DNA from: Lachnospiraceae bacterium UBA7179
GTDB taxonomy: Bacteria > Bacillota > Clostridia > Lachnospirales > Lachnospiraceae
Length of the DNA: 18,534 nt
Direction: 5' to 3'
Assembly (NCBI GenBank): GCA_002491195.1
Contig: DKVL01000061.1
Location: 11,401 to 29,934 of the forward strand
Below the pieces are notes generated by a model, which was not told where the DNA came from, ran no database searches, and was given only the letters and a program-made list of their open reading frames with translations. Both the position numbers and the translations under genes were made by a program. Below, piece after piece: positions 1-6,736 of the stretch. Numbering within the stretch: the first letter of the stretch is position 1; every line of letters begins with the position of its first letter.

Positions 1-495
1 CTCCCTGATGGGATAATCCCACTCGTCAAAGATGATGACAAAGCGATTGCCTGTCTGATCATATATTGTTGACAATGCCGCTGACAGTGCTATTTCCGCT
101 GTAACAAAATCCGGATATGTCTCTTTCAATTCTCTCACAATGCATTGCGTAATATATGGAACGGGTTTTTTTCCTTGCTCCACCGCACAGACAAACTGAG
201 CCTGAATATCCACAAATATCGTATCATATGCATTCATACTTTCAAGAAACAGCGCATCCTTTCCACACTTCAACGGCTCAAACAGACTCTTCGAATCTGC
301 TCCCTTGCTGAAATAAGCGACAAGCATATCCGCTGTGACCGATTTGCCGAATCTCCGTGCCCTGCTGTTGCAGATAAACTTTTCTGTGATATCCTTTTTC
401 AGCAGCTTGTTGATCAGCTCTGATTTATCGACAAAATATTGTGTCCTGGAAAACTCCGCAAAATTTTCATTTCCAAGATTTAAAAAAAGTCCCAT
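1..495 (-). CDS. AAA-ATPase-like protein, N-terminal part (runs off left edge)
   Basis: This open frame has 165 codons and no stop before the window edge, so its C-terminus is missing. It reads as an AAA-ATPase-like protein (the PF09820-type family, often followed by a PD-(D/E)XK nuclease domain that would lie outside the window). A Walker A-like stretch SRARRFGKS lies at residues 44-52 and a Walker B stretch FVIIFDEWD at 152-160; the opening NFAEFSRTQYFVDKSELI is typical of the family. The start is ATG at 495, with AAGGAG about 12 bases upstream. The family is abundant in gut Clostridia and Bacteroidetes and its cellular role is not established; I infer only ATP binding. The gene reads away from the neighbouring repeat element. 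Confidence 0.85.
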   Translation of the reverse strand, partial: MGLFLNLGNENFAEFSRTQYFVDKSELINKLLKKDITEKFICNSRARRFGKSVTADMLVAYFSKGADSKSLFEPLKCGKDALFLESMNAYDTIFVDIQAQFVCAVEQGKKPVPYITQCIVRELKETYPDFVTAEIALSAALSTIYDQTGNRFVIIFDEWDYPIRE

Positions 496-611
496 ATTCT
501 CAAATAGCTCCTTCCCCTTTTTATTATCACAGAAGCAGCGACCGCGTATGCAGCGCCAATCGCCCAATTAACCGCATAACCACCCATACAATGTAATCTA
601 TCTTTGCATTC

Positions 612-617
612 ATCATA
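612..617 (-). promoter_or_regulatory. possible extended -10 for the AAA-ATPase-like gene
   Basis: On the minus strand TGATATGAT gives a TATGAT -10 hexamer preceded by TGA, an extended -10 form. No convincing -35 hexamer lies 16-18 bases upstream. It would start a leader of roughly 110 bases before the ATG at 495. Weak support. Confidence 0.25.
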
Positions 618-680
618 TCACAAGCATTCAAACAATGCCACCAGTTCCTTCACCATGCAAAAATAATATAGACCAGCAGT

Positions 681-822
681 GTTACTGTTCAGGCGTCCAC
701 TAAAGTAGTTGGAATCATGCGCCAAATTGATGCCCTTTATCAATTTGTGTGCAAAAATTGTTGCTATTTACGCCTTCAGAGAACAAAATCATGCAAAAAT
801 CAAAAGGGGCGTGAACAGTAAC
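681..822. mobile_element. 142-bp MITE-like element with 11-bp inverted ends
   Basis: The left end GTTACTGTTCA (681-691) and right end TGAACAGTAAC (812-822) are perfect inverted repeats. Inside, CAAATTGAT (723-731) and ATCAATTTG (739-747) form a perfect 9-bp hairpin with a 7-base loop. AATCATGC occurs twice in direct orientation. No coding capacity is evident. CCAGCA occurs on both outer sides (673-678 and 825-830), two bases beyond each 11-mer, and could be a 6-bp target duplication. The right copy, however, also fits the coding sequence of the adjoining ABC fragment, so this may be chance. The end motif recurs elsewhere in the window. I infer a small non-autonomous mobile element or two neighbouring REP-like units. 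Confidence 0.5.
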
Positions 823-1066
823 GGCCAGCATTTTCTGGAGAGTATTTGAGCCCTGCTCAAAAAAAGCGGCTGTCGTCATCTTAGATGAACCGACAGCCGC
901 CCTTGATCCGGTCGCGGAATATGATATTTACAGACAATTTGACACCCTTGTGGGACAAAGGACGGCAATCTGCATTTCGCACCGTCTCTCAAGCTGCCAC
1001 TTCTGTGACCGCATCGCCGTTTTCTCAGAAGGCTGCATCAGGAAATACGGAACCCACGATGAGACT
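823..1066 (+). pseudogene. decayed 3' fragment of an ABC exporter ATP-binding domain
   Basis: In the plus frame from 878, the sequence reads ILDEPTAALDP (Walker B and D-loop). About 24 codons later comes ICISHRLSSC (H-loop with the switch histidine), then DRIAVFSEG and GTHDE, the usual end of an ABC-exporter nucleotide-binding domain. Upstream, 823-865 read in the other frame gives GQ, a few changed residues, then ALLKK, which fits the GQ.....RALLKK signature region. This needs one extra A in the A7 run at 859-865, and the expected arginine is a TGA at 848-850. The fragment therefore carries a stop, a frameshift and truncation at both ends: by the repeat element on the left and by the dehydrogenase gene on the right. 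It is a remnant and not a working gene. Confidence 0.8.
859..900 (-). terminator. intrinsic terminator of the SDR gene
   Basis: On the minus strand, arms GCGGCTGTCG (900-891) and CGACAGCCGC (875-866) form a perfect 10-bp stem. A TCATC/GATGA inner stem lies in the loop, and seven T follow (865-859). It lies about 165 bases after the SDR stop. The same DNA encodes the Walker B region of the ABC fragment on the other strand. Confidence 0.7.
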
Positions 1067-1865
1067 ATGGTCTCTGTCCCATTCCGCCCTCAAGCGTGAG
1101 CGTCTCACCTGTCATATACTTAAAATCCGGAGATGCAAGCTGTACACAGACACGCCCGATTTCCAACTCTGCGTCTCCATAGTGGCCTGCTGGCGGCATC
1201 TTGACATTTTCCTTGAATGCATCCGGGTAAGCCTTCTCAAACTGCTCGAGCTGCGCCGTCCATGCCAGCGGACAGACGATGTTGACATTGATGCCGTCCT
1301 TTGCCCACTCAGTTGCAGCCACACGCGTCAGTCCGCGGATGCCCTCCTTTGCAGCCGCGTAAGCGCACTGCCCGAAATTGCCAAACAATCCAGCGCCAGA
1401 CGCAAAGTTGATGACAGATCCCTTTGACTTTGCCAAATGCGGATAGCACGCCTTCATATAATAAAAAGCTGCATACAATCCTGAATACATCGCAAGATTG
1501 AACTGGTCTGTTGTGTGTTCTGCCAGGGGCACGCCGGAAGCGGACGCCTGCGCATTGTTGATCAGCACGTCGATGCTGCCAAACGTGTCGATCGTCTGCT
1601 TCACAACATTGTTCACCACTTCCTCATTGTCTGCACCGGCATTGACGTCTGCCTGCACGATCAGTACCTTGATCTTGTAAAGCCGCTCCAGCTCCTCCTT
1701 CGCATCCTCGAGCTTCTTTACATTTCTGCCGGTGATGACCAGATTGGCACCCTCTTTTGCATACGCAGTTGCAATTCCATAGCCAATCGAGCCGCATCTG
1801 CCGTCACTTAAAACAGCTCTGCCTGCACCTGTGATGATCGCTGTCTTTCCCGTTAAAAATCCCAT
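1065..1865 (-). CDS. short-chain dehydrogenase/reductase (SDR family)
   Basis: This 266-residue protein has the length and fold signatures of a classical SDR, an NAD(P)-dependent oxidoreductase of the cytoplasm. The N-terminal strand AIITGAG (residues 9-15) opens the nucleotide-binding loop. The loop is longer than usual: TG at 12-13 and GSIGYG at 25-30 are separated by an insertion of roughly ten residues. NNAQ (103-106) replaces the usual NNAG. The catalytic residues are in place: S156, Y169 and K173, with S and Y 13 apart and YAAAK matching YxxxK. The C-terminus ends with GETLTLEGGMGQ, the usual last strand. AAGGAGG stands about ten bases before the ATG. The substrate cannot be told from sequence, and neighbours give no pathway. 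The gene ends exactly where the ABC fragment on the opposite strand ends. Confidence 0.9.
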   Translation of the reverse strand: MGFLTGKTAIITGAGRAVLSDGRCGSIGYGIATAYAKEGANLVITGRNVKKLEDAKEELERLYKIKVLIVQADVNAGADNEEVVNNVVKQTIDTFGSIDVLINNAQASASGVPLAEHTTDQFNLAMYSGLYAAFYYMKACYPHLAKSKGSVINFASGAGLFGNFGQCAYAAAKEGIRGLTRVAATEWAKDGINVNIVCPLAWTAQLEQFEKAYPDAFKENVKMPPAGHYGDAELEIGRVCVQLASPDFKYMTGETLTLEGGMGQRP

Positions 1866-1956
1866 CTCTAAAATACCTCCTTCCCGACTGCCTATTATTT
1901 TTTATAAGCAGATAATCAAGCCTTTTAGACACTGGAATGTATATGCTCTGTCACAT

Positions 1957-2151
1957 CTAACGCAAAAGACTAAGCTTCTTAATACATTCAATGCCTAACG
2001 AACTGTTCGACGCGCCAAGTACGTATTTCCATGCGTTCTTGCGATCGATAAACGGTATCCGTTTACGATTTTCCAAACGTACACATACTTTGTCAGCGCT
2101 TATTTCTCTCTTGGGTTGACTAAATGTGTACCTCCCTTGTATAGTTTCCAT
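1957..2151 (-). CDS. small hypothetical protein (64 aa)
   Basis: The start is set by a strong site: AGGAGG seven bases before the ATG at 2151. The open frame extends upstream to 2220 but those codons lack such a site. The product is basic and soluble, beginning METIQGRYTF and ending IECIKKLSLLR. I see no transmembrane segment, helix-turn-helix or other motif I recognise. The stop is 91 bases before the SDR start, same strand, so the two could be cotranscribed. It may be a real small protein or the remnant of a longer gene. Confidence 0.45.
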   Translation of the reverse strand: METIQGRYTFSQPKREISADKVCVRLENRKRIPFIDRKNAWKYVLGASNSSLGIECIKKLSLLR

Positions 2152-2244
2152 AAAAACACCTCCTAAGACAGCGTGATCAACGCTCGTCACAAACATATTT
2201 GCTCCTCTGTCCACAGCCATATGATGCGGACAGGCATCTCATCC

Positions 2245-2275
2245 TATAGCATATGTGATACTTTTCCATGCTATA
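2245..2275. repeat. 8-bp inverted repeat, possible operator
   Basis: TATAGCAT (2245-2252) and ATGCTATA (2268-2275) are perfect inverted arms around 15 bases. They lie upstream of the 64-residue ORF and about 80 bases past the end of the three-gene operon. A second short palindrome, CCGCCTAAGCGG, is at 2309-2320. Neither is followed by a T run in a direction that would make a clear terminator. The inverted repeat could be an operator; function is unknown. Confidence 0.3.
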
Positions 2276-2354
2276 ATTTGAATTTTGTATAACTACTTAT
2301 AACACCATCCGCCTAAGCGGAAAAGTTATCCCATCTACAATCTCCCACGGCAAA

Positions 2355-3974
2355 TTAGTTATCCCATAACTCTATCGTAATTGCATCTGCCATATCTGCA
2401 TACTCCTTTTGTGTATGCGCTACAAACTTTTTCCGAAAACTGTCGATTTTGTCCCTATGCTGTGTCATAAATTCTATATACCGCTGACAACAGTCTCCAA
2501 AATACTCCTGATAACAACTCAATATATCGGAATTTACATATACCTCTTCCCTCACAATGCGGTCAATCTTTGAACCAACTTGTTTTGACTCGCTCTCTTC
2601 TGATTCAAAATAAACCTCACAAAATTCTTTTATATCAGTAACAAAATTCATTAACTGCTGATCTGTTGATGTAATATTCCATTCTTTCCATTCTTTCCAT
2701 AAATCCTTTTCATCACTTGCATTTTGATCAGCGAGTGTCTTTTTGACAAGCGCTACCCGGAGCTTAACGGCTATGCTGGACGCCACTTCTGTCTTTTCCT
2801 TTCCTACAAGGTTATCAAAGAAAATTTGGAAATAGCTGTCAGGATACAGTCTCATTGTAATAATTGTCATTATATCTGAGTATACTTCACGGAATATATC
2901 CATATAAAAAACACATGCAGACTCAACACCACCGTTTACAAATATATCGGCAGCCGCAGATTTTATTTTAACAACCAGTTCTTCTATTTTTTTAGTGTGT
3001 GCATTAAACTCTTTATAATCATTACAAACTGCCGCGCGGTAAATTACTTTTTCCAGAACATCCTCTACGTTGGTCTGCAGTATTGACCATAATGCCCTAA
3101 GTATCTCGTTCGCACACATTTCCATAATCTGGCTGCTGTAAAAGAACCTGTCGCAATCATCTCTTTGCTCCAACTCCGTCATAACACTTTTGATCATCCT
3201 GGCAAAAAAGTAATGAAATATTTGATCTATTTCACTTTGATCAACAAGACACGCACTTTGCCGGAATAATCTTTCCAACATATCATACAGCAATATCTGA
3301 AGATACTTCAAAGCCCGCGTTTTGCGAAGCCTTAGCTTGCTATCCGGCAGTATATGGAACAGCTCGTGTGTCAGATATACCTGCAGATAACAGATTTTTG
3401 CAATATCTTTCCCCGGAACCCGAATAATTCCCACCTTGCCGTTTTCCTGCCTGGTCGGAAAGAGAATCACAGCCGCTGCATGGCTGTTTAAAGTCGGATA
3501 AACGCAAAAACCGTATTTCTTCTCGCCCTCTTTTTCCAATATATTGGCAAGTTCATTAAGACTGACGGTATAAAAAGCGCACAGCTTGGGAGATACATAC
3601 TGAATCTCTGTCTTGATCGGAGCCATTTGAAACAACATTTTATCCGCAGCATTTGTAGCATTAATAATTGTGTGAAACACCTCGCTGAATTCAACGATAG
3701 ACTCCTCAATATCATTCAGTATTTCCTGTCTTTCCCCGAACTGATCCGCCCCGAAAAAGCACTCAATCCGATCATGAAAATATTCAACTGCCAACGGGAA
3801 AACGCGCTCCATAATCAGTTTGATATAATATAGCATATCTGACTGCAGGACTTTGTTGTAAGTGCGAATCATCTTGAGCAGACAATCACAATAAAACTCA
3901 AGTCCTTTTTCCTGCTCCCGACTGCATTTATCCCTGTCTTCCATAATTTTCTGCGTTTCTATTATTATATCCAT
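2355..3974 (-). CDS. putative zinc metallopeptidase-like protein (HExxH), third gene of an unassigned operon
   Basis: I do not recognise a named family for this 539-residue protein. It carries QVYLTHELFHILP with HELFH at residues 203-207, a match to the HExxH zinc site of zincin peptidases, preceded by a hydrophobic strand as in true zincins. About 155 residues later, REVYSDIM (362-369) has E363 and D367 in an ExxxD arrangement like the third-ligand helix of gluzincins; a second candidate is E290 in CANEILRALW. The flanks are mostly helical by eye, there is no signal peptide or membrane segment, and several cysteines are scattered. AGGGAG precedes the ATG at 3974. It starts 28 bases after the 280-residue gene and ends the operon. 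Zinc binding and proteolysis are inferences from motifs. Confidence 0.75.
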   Translation of the reverse strand: MDIIIETQKIMEDRDKCSREQEKGLEFYCDCLLKMIRTYNKVLQSDMLYYIKLIMERVFPLAVEYFHDRIECFFGADQFGERQEILNDIEESIVEFSEVFHTIINATNAADKMLFQMAPIKTEIQYVSPKLCAFYTVSLNELANILEKEGEKKYGFCVYPTLNSHAAAVILFPTRQENGKVGIIRVPGKDIAKICYLQVYLTHELFHILPDSKLRLRKTRALKYLQILLYDMLERLFRQSACLVDQSEIDQIFHYFFARMIKSVMTELEQRDDCDRFFYSSQIMEMCANEILRALWSILQTNVEDVLEKVIYRAAVCNDYKEFNAHTKKIEELVVKIKSAAADIFVNGGVESACVFYMDIFREVYSDIMTIITMRLYPDSYFQIFFDNLVGKEKTEVASSIAVKLRVALVKKTLADQNASDEKDLWKEWKEWNITSTDQQLMNFVTDIKEFCEVYFESEESESKQVGSKIDRIVREEVYVNSDILSCYQEYFGDCCQRYIEFMTQHRDKIDSFRKKFVAHTQKEYADMADAITIELWDN

Positions 3975-4002
3975 CTTACATCTCCCTGAGCCATTTCAGA
4001 AT

Positions 4003-4845
4003 CTATTTTTTAATGGCAATTTCACTACGAATATTATAAAACGCCTTTTTATACACATCATTTGAGTGCACAAGAATTGCTCCATCGCCATAAAGACTCA
4101 ACAGATGAGCCAAGCTGATATCATATATCGCAATTATGACATCATCACTTCCAAGAATCCAATATATTTCATGTTGTAAGACACCACATTCCCTTACCAG
4201 TTCATGATAAAACTGATCTACTTCCCGCCGCTCGTTTACAACTCCTCTGAAAAAACAGTCCACTTTCTCATCCTGGAGCCAGTCGCAATTATCTGAAATA
4301 TCATTGAGTGTCGTCTGCTTTATTGCAAACACGCTAAAGCATTTCTGTAAATGGTTTTTGTCATAATCATCCGTTTCTATCATATCATAAAAACGGTTTA
4401 ACACATCATAGTAATGGCTATATCGATTCGCTCTTATACAAATGATCAAATCACTGCTGTCATATGTCGTATAACAAATACAATCTGAATCCTTTTCTAT
4501 CATTTCGATAAAAAGTTTTAACTTTCTCGTACGCTTAGTAAATCTCAAGAATGAGACGAATATCAATTTTTTTGACAAATCGCGCCAAAAATCGCTGTCT
4601 CTCTGATTATTCCTGCACATACCCGCAACATTAAAATAATCGCACGCCTCCAGCATTTTGTCGCTGCTGCCCGCATATAGCAGATTCTGGTATGTATCAC
4701 TGAGTATTTCCAATCCTTTATCTGTATTCTCGTCAAAGACCTGCATATCAAGCCCATCAAAATATCCTATAGTACTATATTCAGCTTCTAACTGACTGTC
4801 ATTTTCACGCAAAAAATTATTTTTAAACTGAAATAACCTTATCAT
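4003..4845 (-). CDS. hypothetical protein with two apparent tandem repeats, second gene of an unassigned operon
   Basis: This 280-residue soluble protein has no catalytic motif I recognise. It seems built of two similar halves. The first has YSTIGYFDGLDM near the start and YDSSDLIICIRANRYSHYYD in the middle; the second has CFSVFAIKQTTLNDI and then LGSDDVIIAIYDISLAHLL. Each half thus has a strand, a helical stretch, then a strand-turn-strand with an S/G-x-D-D/S-like turn and a helix. This would suit a duplicated ferredoxin-like or sensory domain; this is inference from pattern only. Its ATG overlaps the stop of the membrane-protein gene (ATGA), which indicates translational coupling. GGAAGGTGG lies about 12 bases upstream. 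Confidence 0.8.
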   Translation of the reverse strand: MIRLFQFKNNFLRENDSQLEAEYSTIGYFDGLDMQVFDENTDKGLEILSDTYQNLLYAGSSDKMLEACDYFNVAGMCRNNQRDSDFWRDLSKKLIFVSFLRFTKRTRKLKLFIEMIEKDSDCICYTTYDSSDLIICIRANRYSHYYDVLNRFYDMIETDDYDKNHLQKCFSVFAIKQTTLNDISDNCDWLQDEKVDCFFRGVVNERREVDQFYHELVRECGVLQHEIYWILGSDDVIIAIYDISLAHLLSLYGDGAILVHSNDVYKKAFYNIRSEIAIKK

Positions 4846-6350
4846 TCGTTGTTATGCCCACCTTCCCTGTTTCGTAGAAAATATGCAATCACAGCTTTCG
4901 AACTTTTTCCTTCCATCGACCGTTGTATCTGATAAAACAGCTTCCAGAAATTTTTTGCTTCTGTGGTACCCGAAAACCAAATCCTCATAAAGCAAAACAT
5001 TTTTTCGAGAATATAATCATCAACACTCCAATTTTCCCTTAAATAAAGCAACTCCAAACATTCTTCGATTTCCACATAATCATTGATGCACTTATTGTCT
5101 TCACCGCTTCCAGGTATAACATTTCCTTCCGGATTGATATCAAGCAATCCCCTATGACCCAGATATTCTATGCTGCACAACAGCACACCGATAACCAGCC
5201 TCTTCTCTTCTTCAGGCGCAATCAAATCGTTTACAATATACAGCACAAACTTCCAACGGTTCCTCATATTCCGTTCAGGCAGTACTGCATGAAAGACCGC
5301 ACTGAGATATACTGCTAATTTCTCCCAATATAGTGGATATTCATCCGTCTGCTTCTCACCGAAATCGCCAATCTCCCCTAAATCTATTCTGCACGCTTCC
5401 TCGTCATATATTCGCTCTATTTTTTTTATATTCTCATAAATCATAAAATAGAATTGATCTGCTTCAAAATCTGAAATAACCTCGCTGGAATACTGCAAAA
5501 CACGCTTGACATTTTGATAGATATACAAATAAATGCCTTGTAGATCCTTTTGCCGGCCAGCGCATCTATATTCATACCTGCTAAAAGGAACAAACAATAT
5601 TTTCTGGATCAGCTCCATTTTCTCTTCTAGTGTCTCTTCTCCGCTCATCACCAGTTGTGTATGAAAAATTAACTTTTCACACACTTCATTATTCCGAATT
5701 TGCACAGCCTCTTCGTCCTTCTGGCTGTATTCCTCTGCCGCAGATACAGACAATAGCTTTTTCTGCAGCCACTTATACTGCCTGCCCTCCACTTTTAATA
5801 TAATACGAAAACACTGTTTTCGTGAACAATAACGCATACAGTATATGTAGGCAATCACCTGCGGCATCAAAGAATATACCGCCCAGAAATAAAATAGCGT
5901 AAAATAACTTGTATAATACGCGCTCGTCATAAGCAGCACCATCACAAATGTTGATGCAACAAGCAACGGAAGCGACCAGCTTCCTGCGGAATACGCTATA
6001 AGCTGTCGATTGGGAATCCCATAACTCTTATACCCCAGCAAACTACAATAAAATATCACAGCACCTGATAAAATGGTTGCCATCATCCAAACTGAGTTTC
6101 CCAGGAAGCCAGCGTTATTTACCATATTTTCCAACACCATCTGGGAATCAAACCCCAACTGTCCTAATAAAAATCGAAATACGCAAATAAACCATTGATT
6201 TTTTCTTGTGACCCATAAGTAAAAGAATAAAAACAACGGTATTAAAATGATAACAATTAGTCCAAAACTTACCCTCTTGCTTAATTTGACAGCCTTAACT
6301 CTATTAAAACCCTTCCTCGCGTTTATTTTTTCCTTCAACCATTTTTTCAT
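4842..6350 (-). CDS. membrane protein with large cytoplasmic C-terminal region, first gene of an unassigned operon
   Basis: The product is about 502 residues from the ATG at 6350; an in-frame TTG four codons earlier (6362) is the alternative, and neither has a strong ribosome binding site (only GGGTATAAAT before the ATG). Numbered from the TTG, a Lys/Arg-rich N-terminus is followed by hydrophobic segments at about 31-51, 90-110, 128-148 and 152-176. Then comes some 330 residues without membrane segments, rich in charged residues and likely cytoplasmic. I recognise no domain in that part. The gene ends with an ATGA overlap with the next gene. A good promoter lies just upstream, so this is the first gene of the operon. 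It could act as a membrane sensor, anchor or effector; the sequence does not decide. Confidence 0.8.
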   Translation of the reverse strand: MKKWLKEKINARKGFNRVKAVKLSKRVSFGLIVIILIPLFLFFYLWVTRKNQWFICVFRFLLGQLGFDSQMVLENMVNNAGFLGNSVWMMATILSGAVIFYCSLLGYKSYGIPNRQLIAYSAGSWSLPLLVASTFVMVLLMTSAYYTSYFTLFYFWAVYSLMPQVIAYIYCMRYCSRKQCFRIILKVEGRQYKWLQKKLLSVSAAEEYSQKDEEAVQIRNNEVCEKLIFHTQLVMSGEETLEEKMELIQKILFVPFSRYEYRCAGRQKDLQGIYLYIYQNVKRVLQYSSEVISDFEADQFYFMIYENIKKIERIYDEEACRIDLGEIGDFGEKQTDEYPLYWEKLAVYLSAVFHAVLPERNMRNRWKFVLYIVNDLIAPEEEKRLVIGVLLCSIEYLGHRGLLDINPEGNVIPGSGEDNKCINDYVEIEECLELLYLRENWSVDDYILEKMFCFMRIWFSGTTEAKNFWKLFYQIQRSMEGKSSKAVIAYFLRNREGGHNNE

Positions 6351-6405
6351 ATTTATACCCAAATACGCAGCTGTAAGGAGTTTTAATGAAACACTCCCTA
6401 CTATA

Positions 6406-6434
6406 ATAATATATTCCCTCTAATCATTTGTCAA
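6406..6434 (-). promoter_or_regulatory. sigma-A-type promoter of the three-gene operon
   Basis: On the minus strand TTGACA (6434-6429) and TATTAT (6411-6406) are separated by 17 bases. Transcription would start near 6399, giving a leader of about 50 bases before the first gene. Confidence 0.75.
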
Positions 6435-6736
6435 TTCATTATAAAATATTTCAAGTTCCCGTATTACAGCTTTTCACCATTATGTTGATCAAGCAGACTG
6501 TAACTATTCAGATCTCTTTTTACAAGTAATCTGACGGCACTTGTTCTTACTATATTAGTTTATTATATAATTAATTAATGCCACATACAAGGGACAGATT
6601 TGGCCAATAAAGAAACTCTGTCATTCTATTGTTACTGCTCACACAGGACTTAGCATTTACTGCTAATTATGGCTTTACAAGCCACGTACGAAAACGTAGT
6701 GGCCACAAGCCTGTATCACCTATTTTCCTATAAATT
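6435..6736. other. 302-base intergenic stretch with repeat remnants
   Basis: No convincing gene is visible. It holds a near copy of the dispersed motif (GTTACTGCTCA at 6631-6641) and GGGACAGA at about 6590, whose GACAGA pairs with TCTGTC about 20 bases later. A nested stem at 6671-6711 has GGCTT/AAGCC outside and CAC-TACG/CGTAGTG inside around AAAA. The nested stem lies just after the anti-sigma stop and may weakly terminate that operon, though no T run follows. Confidence 0.5.

Noticed and set aside
885..1427. 180-codon plus-strand ORF
   Set aside because: It lies opposite the SDR gene in a different frame and its start is in the ABC remnant; the remnant's own frame starts with Walker B at 878 and is different from this ORF.
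6376..6405. AAGGAG followed by ATG and a short frame on the plus strand
   Set aside because: The frame stops after six codons and lies in the leader of the operon on the other strand.
6464..6562. 31-codon open stretch on the minus strand with plausible residues (LLVKRDLNSYSLLDQ)
   Set aside because: It has no start codon or ribosome binding site and open stretches of this size are common by chance; a gene remnant is possible but unsupported.
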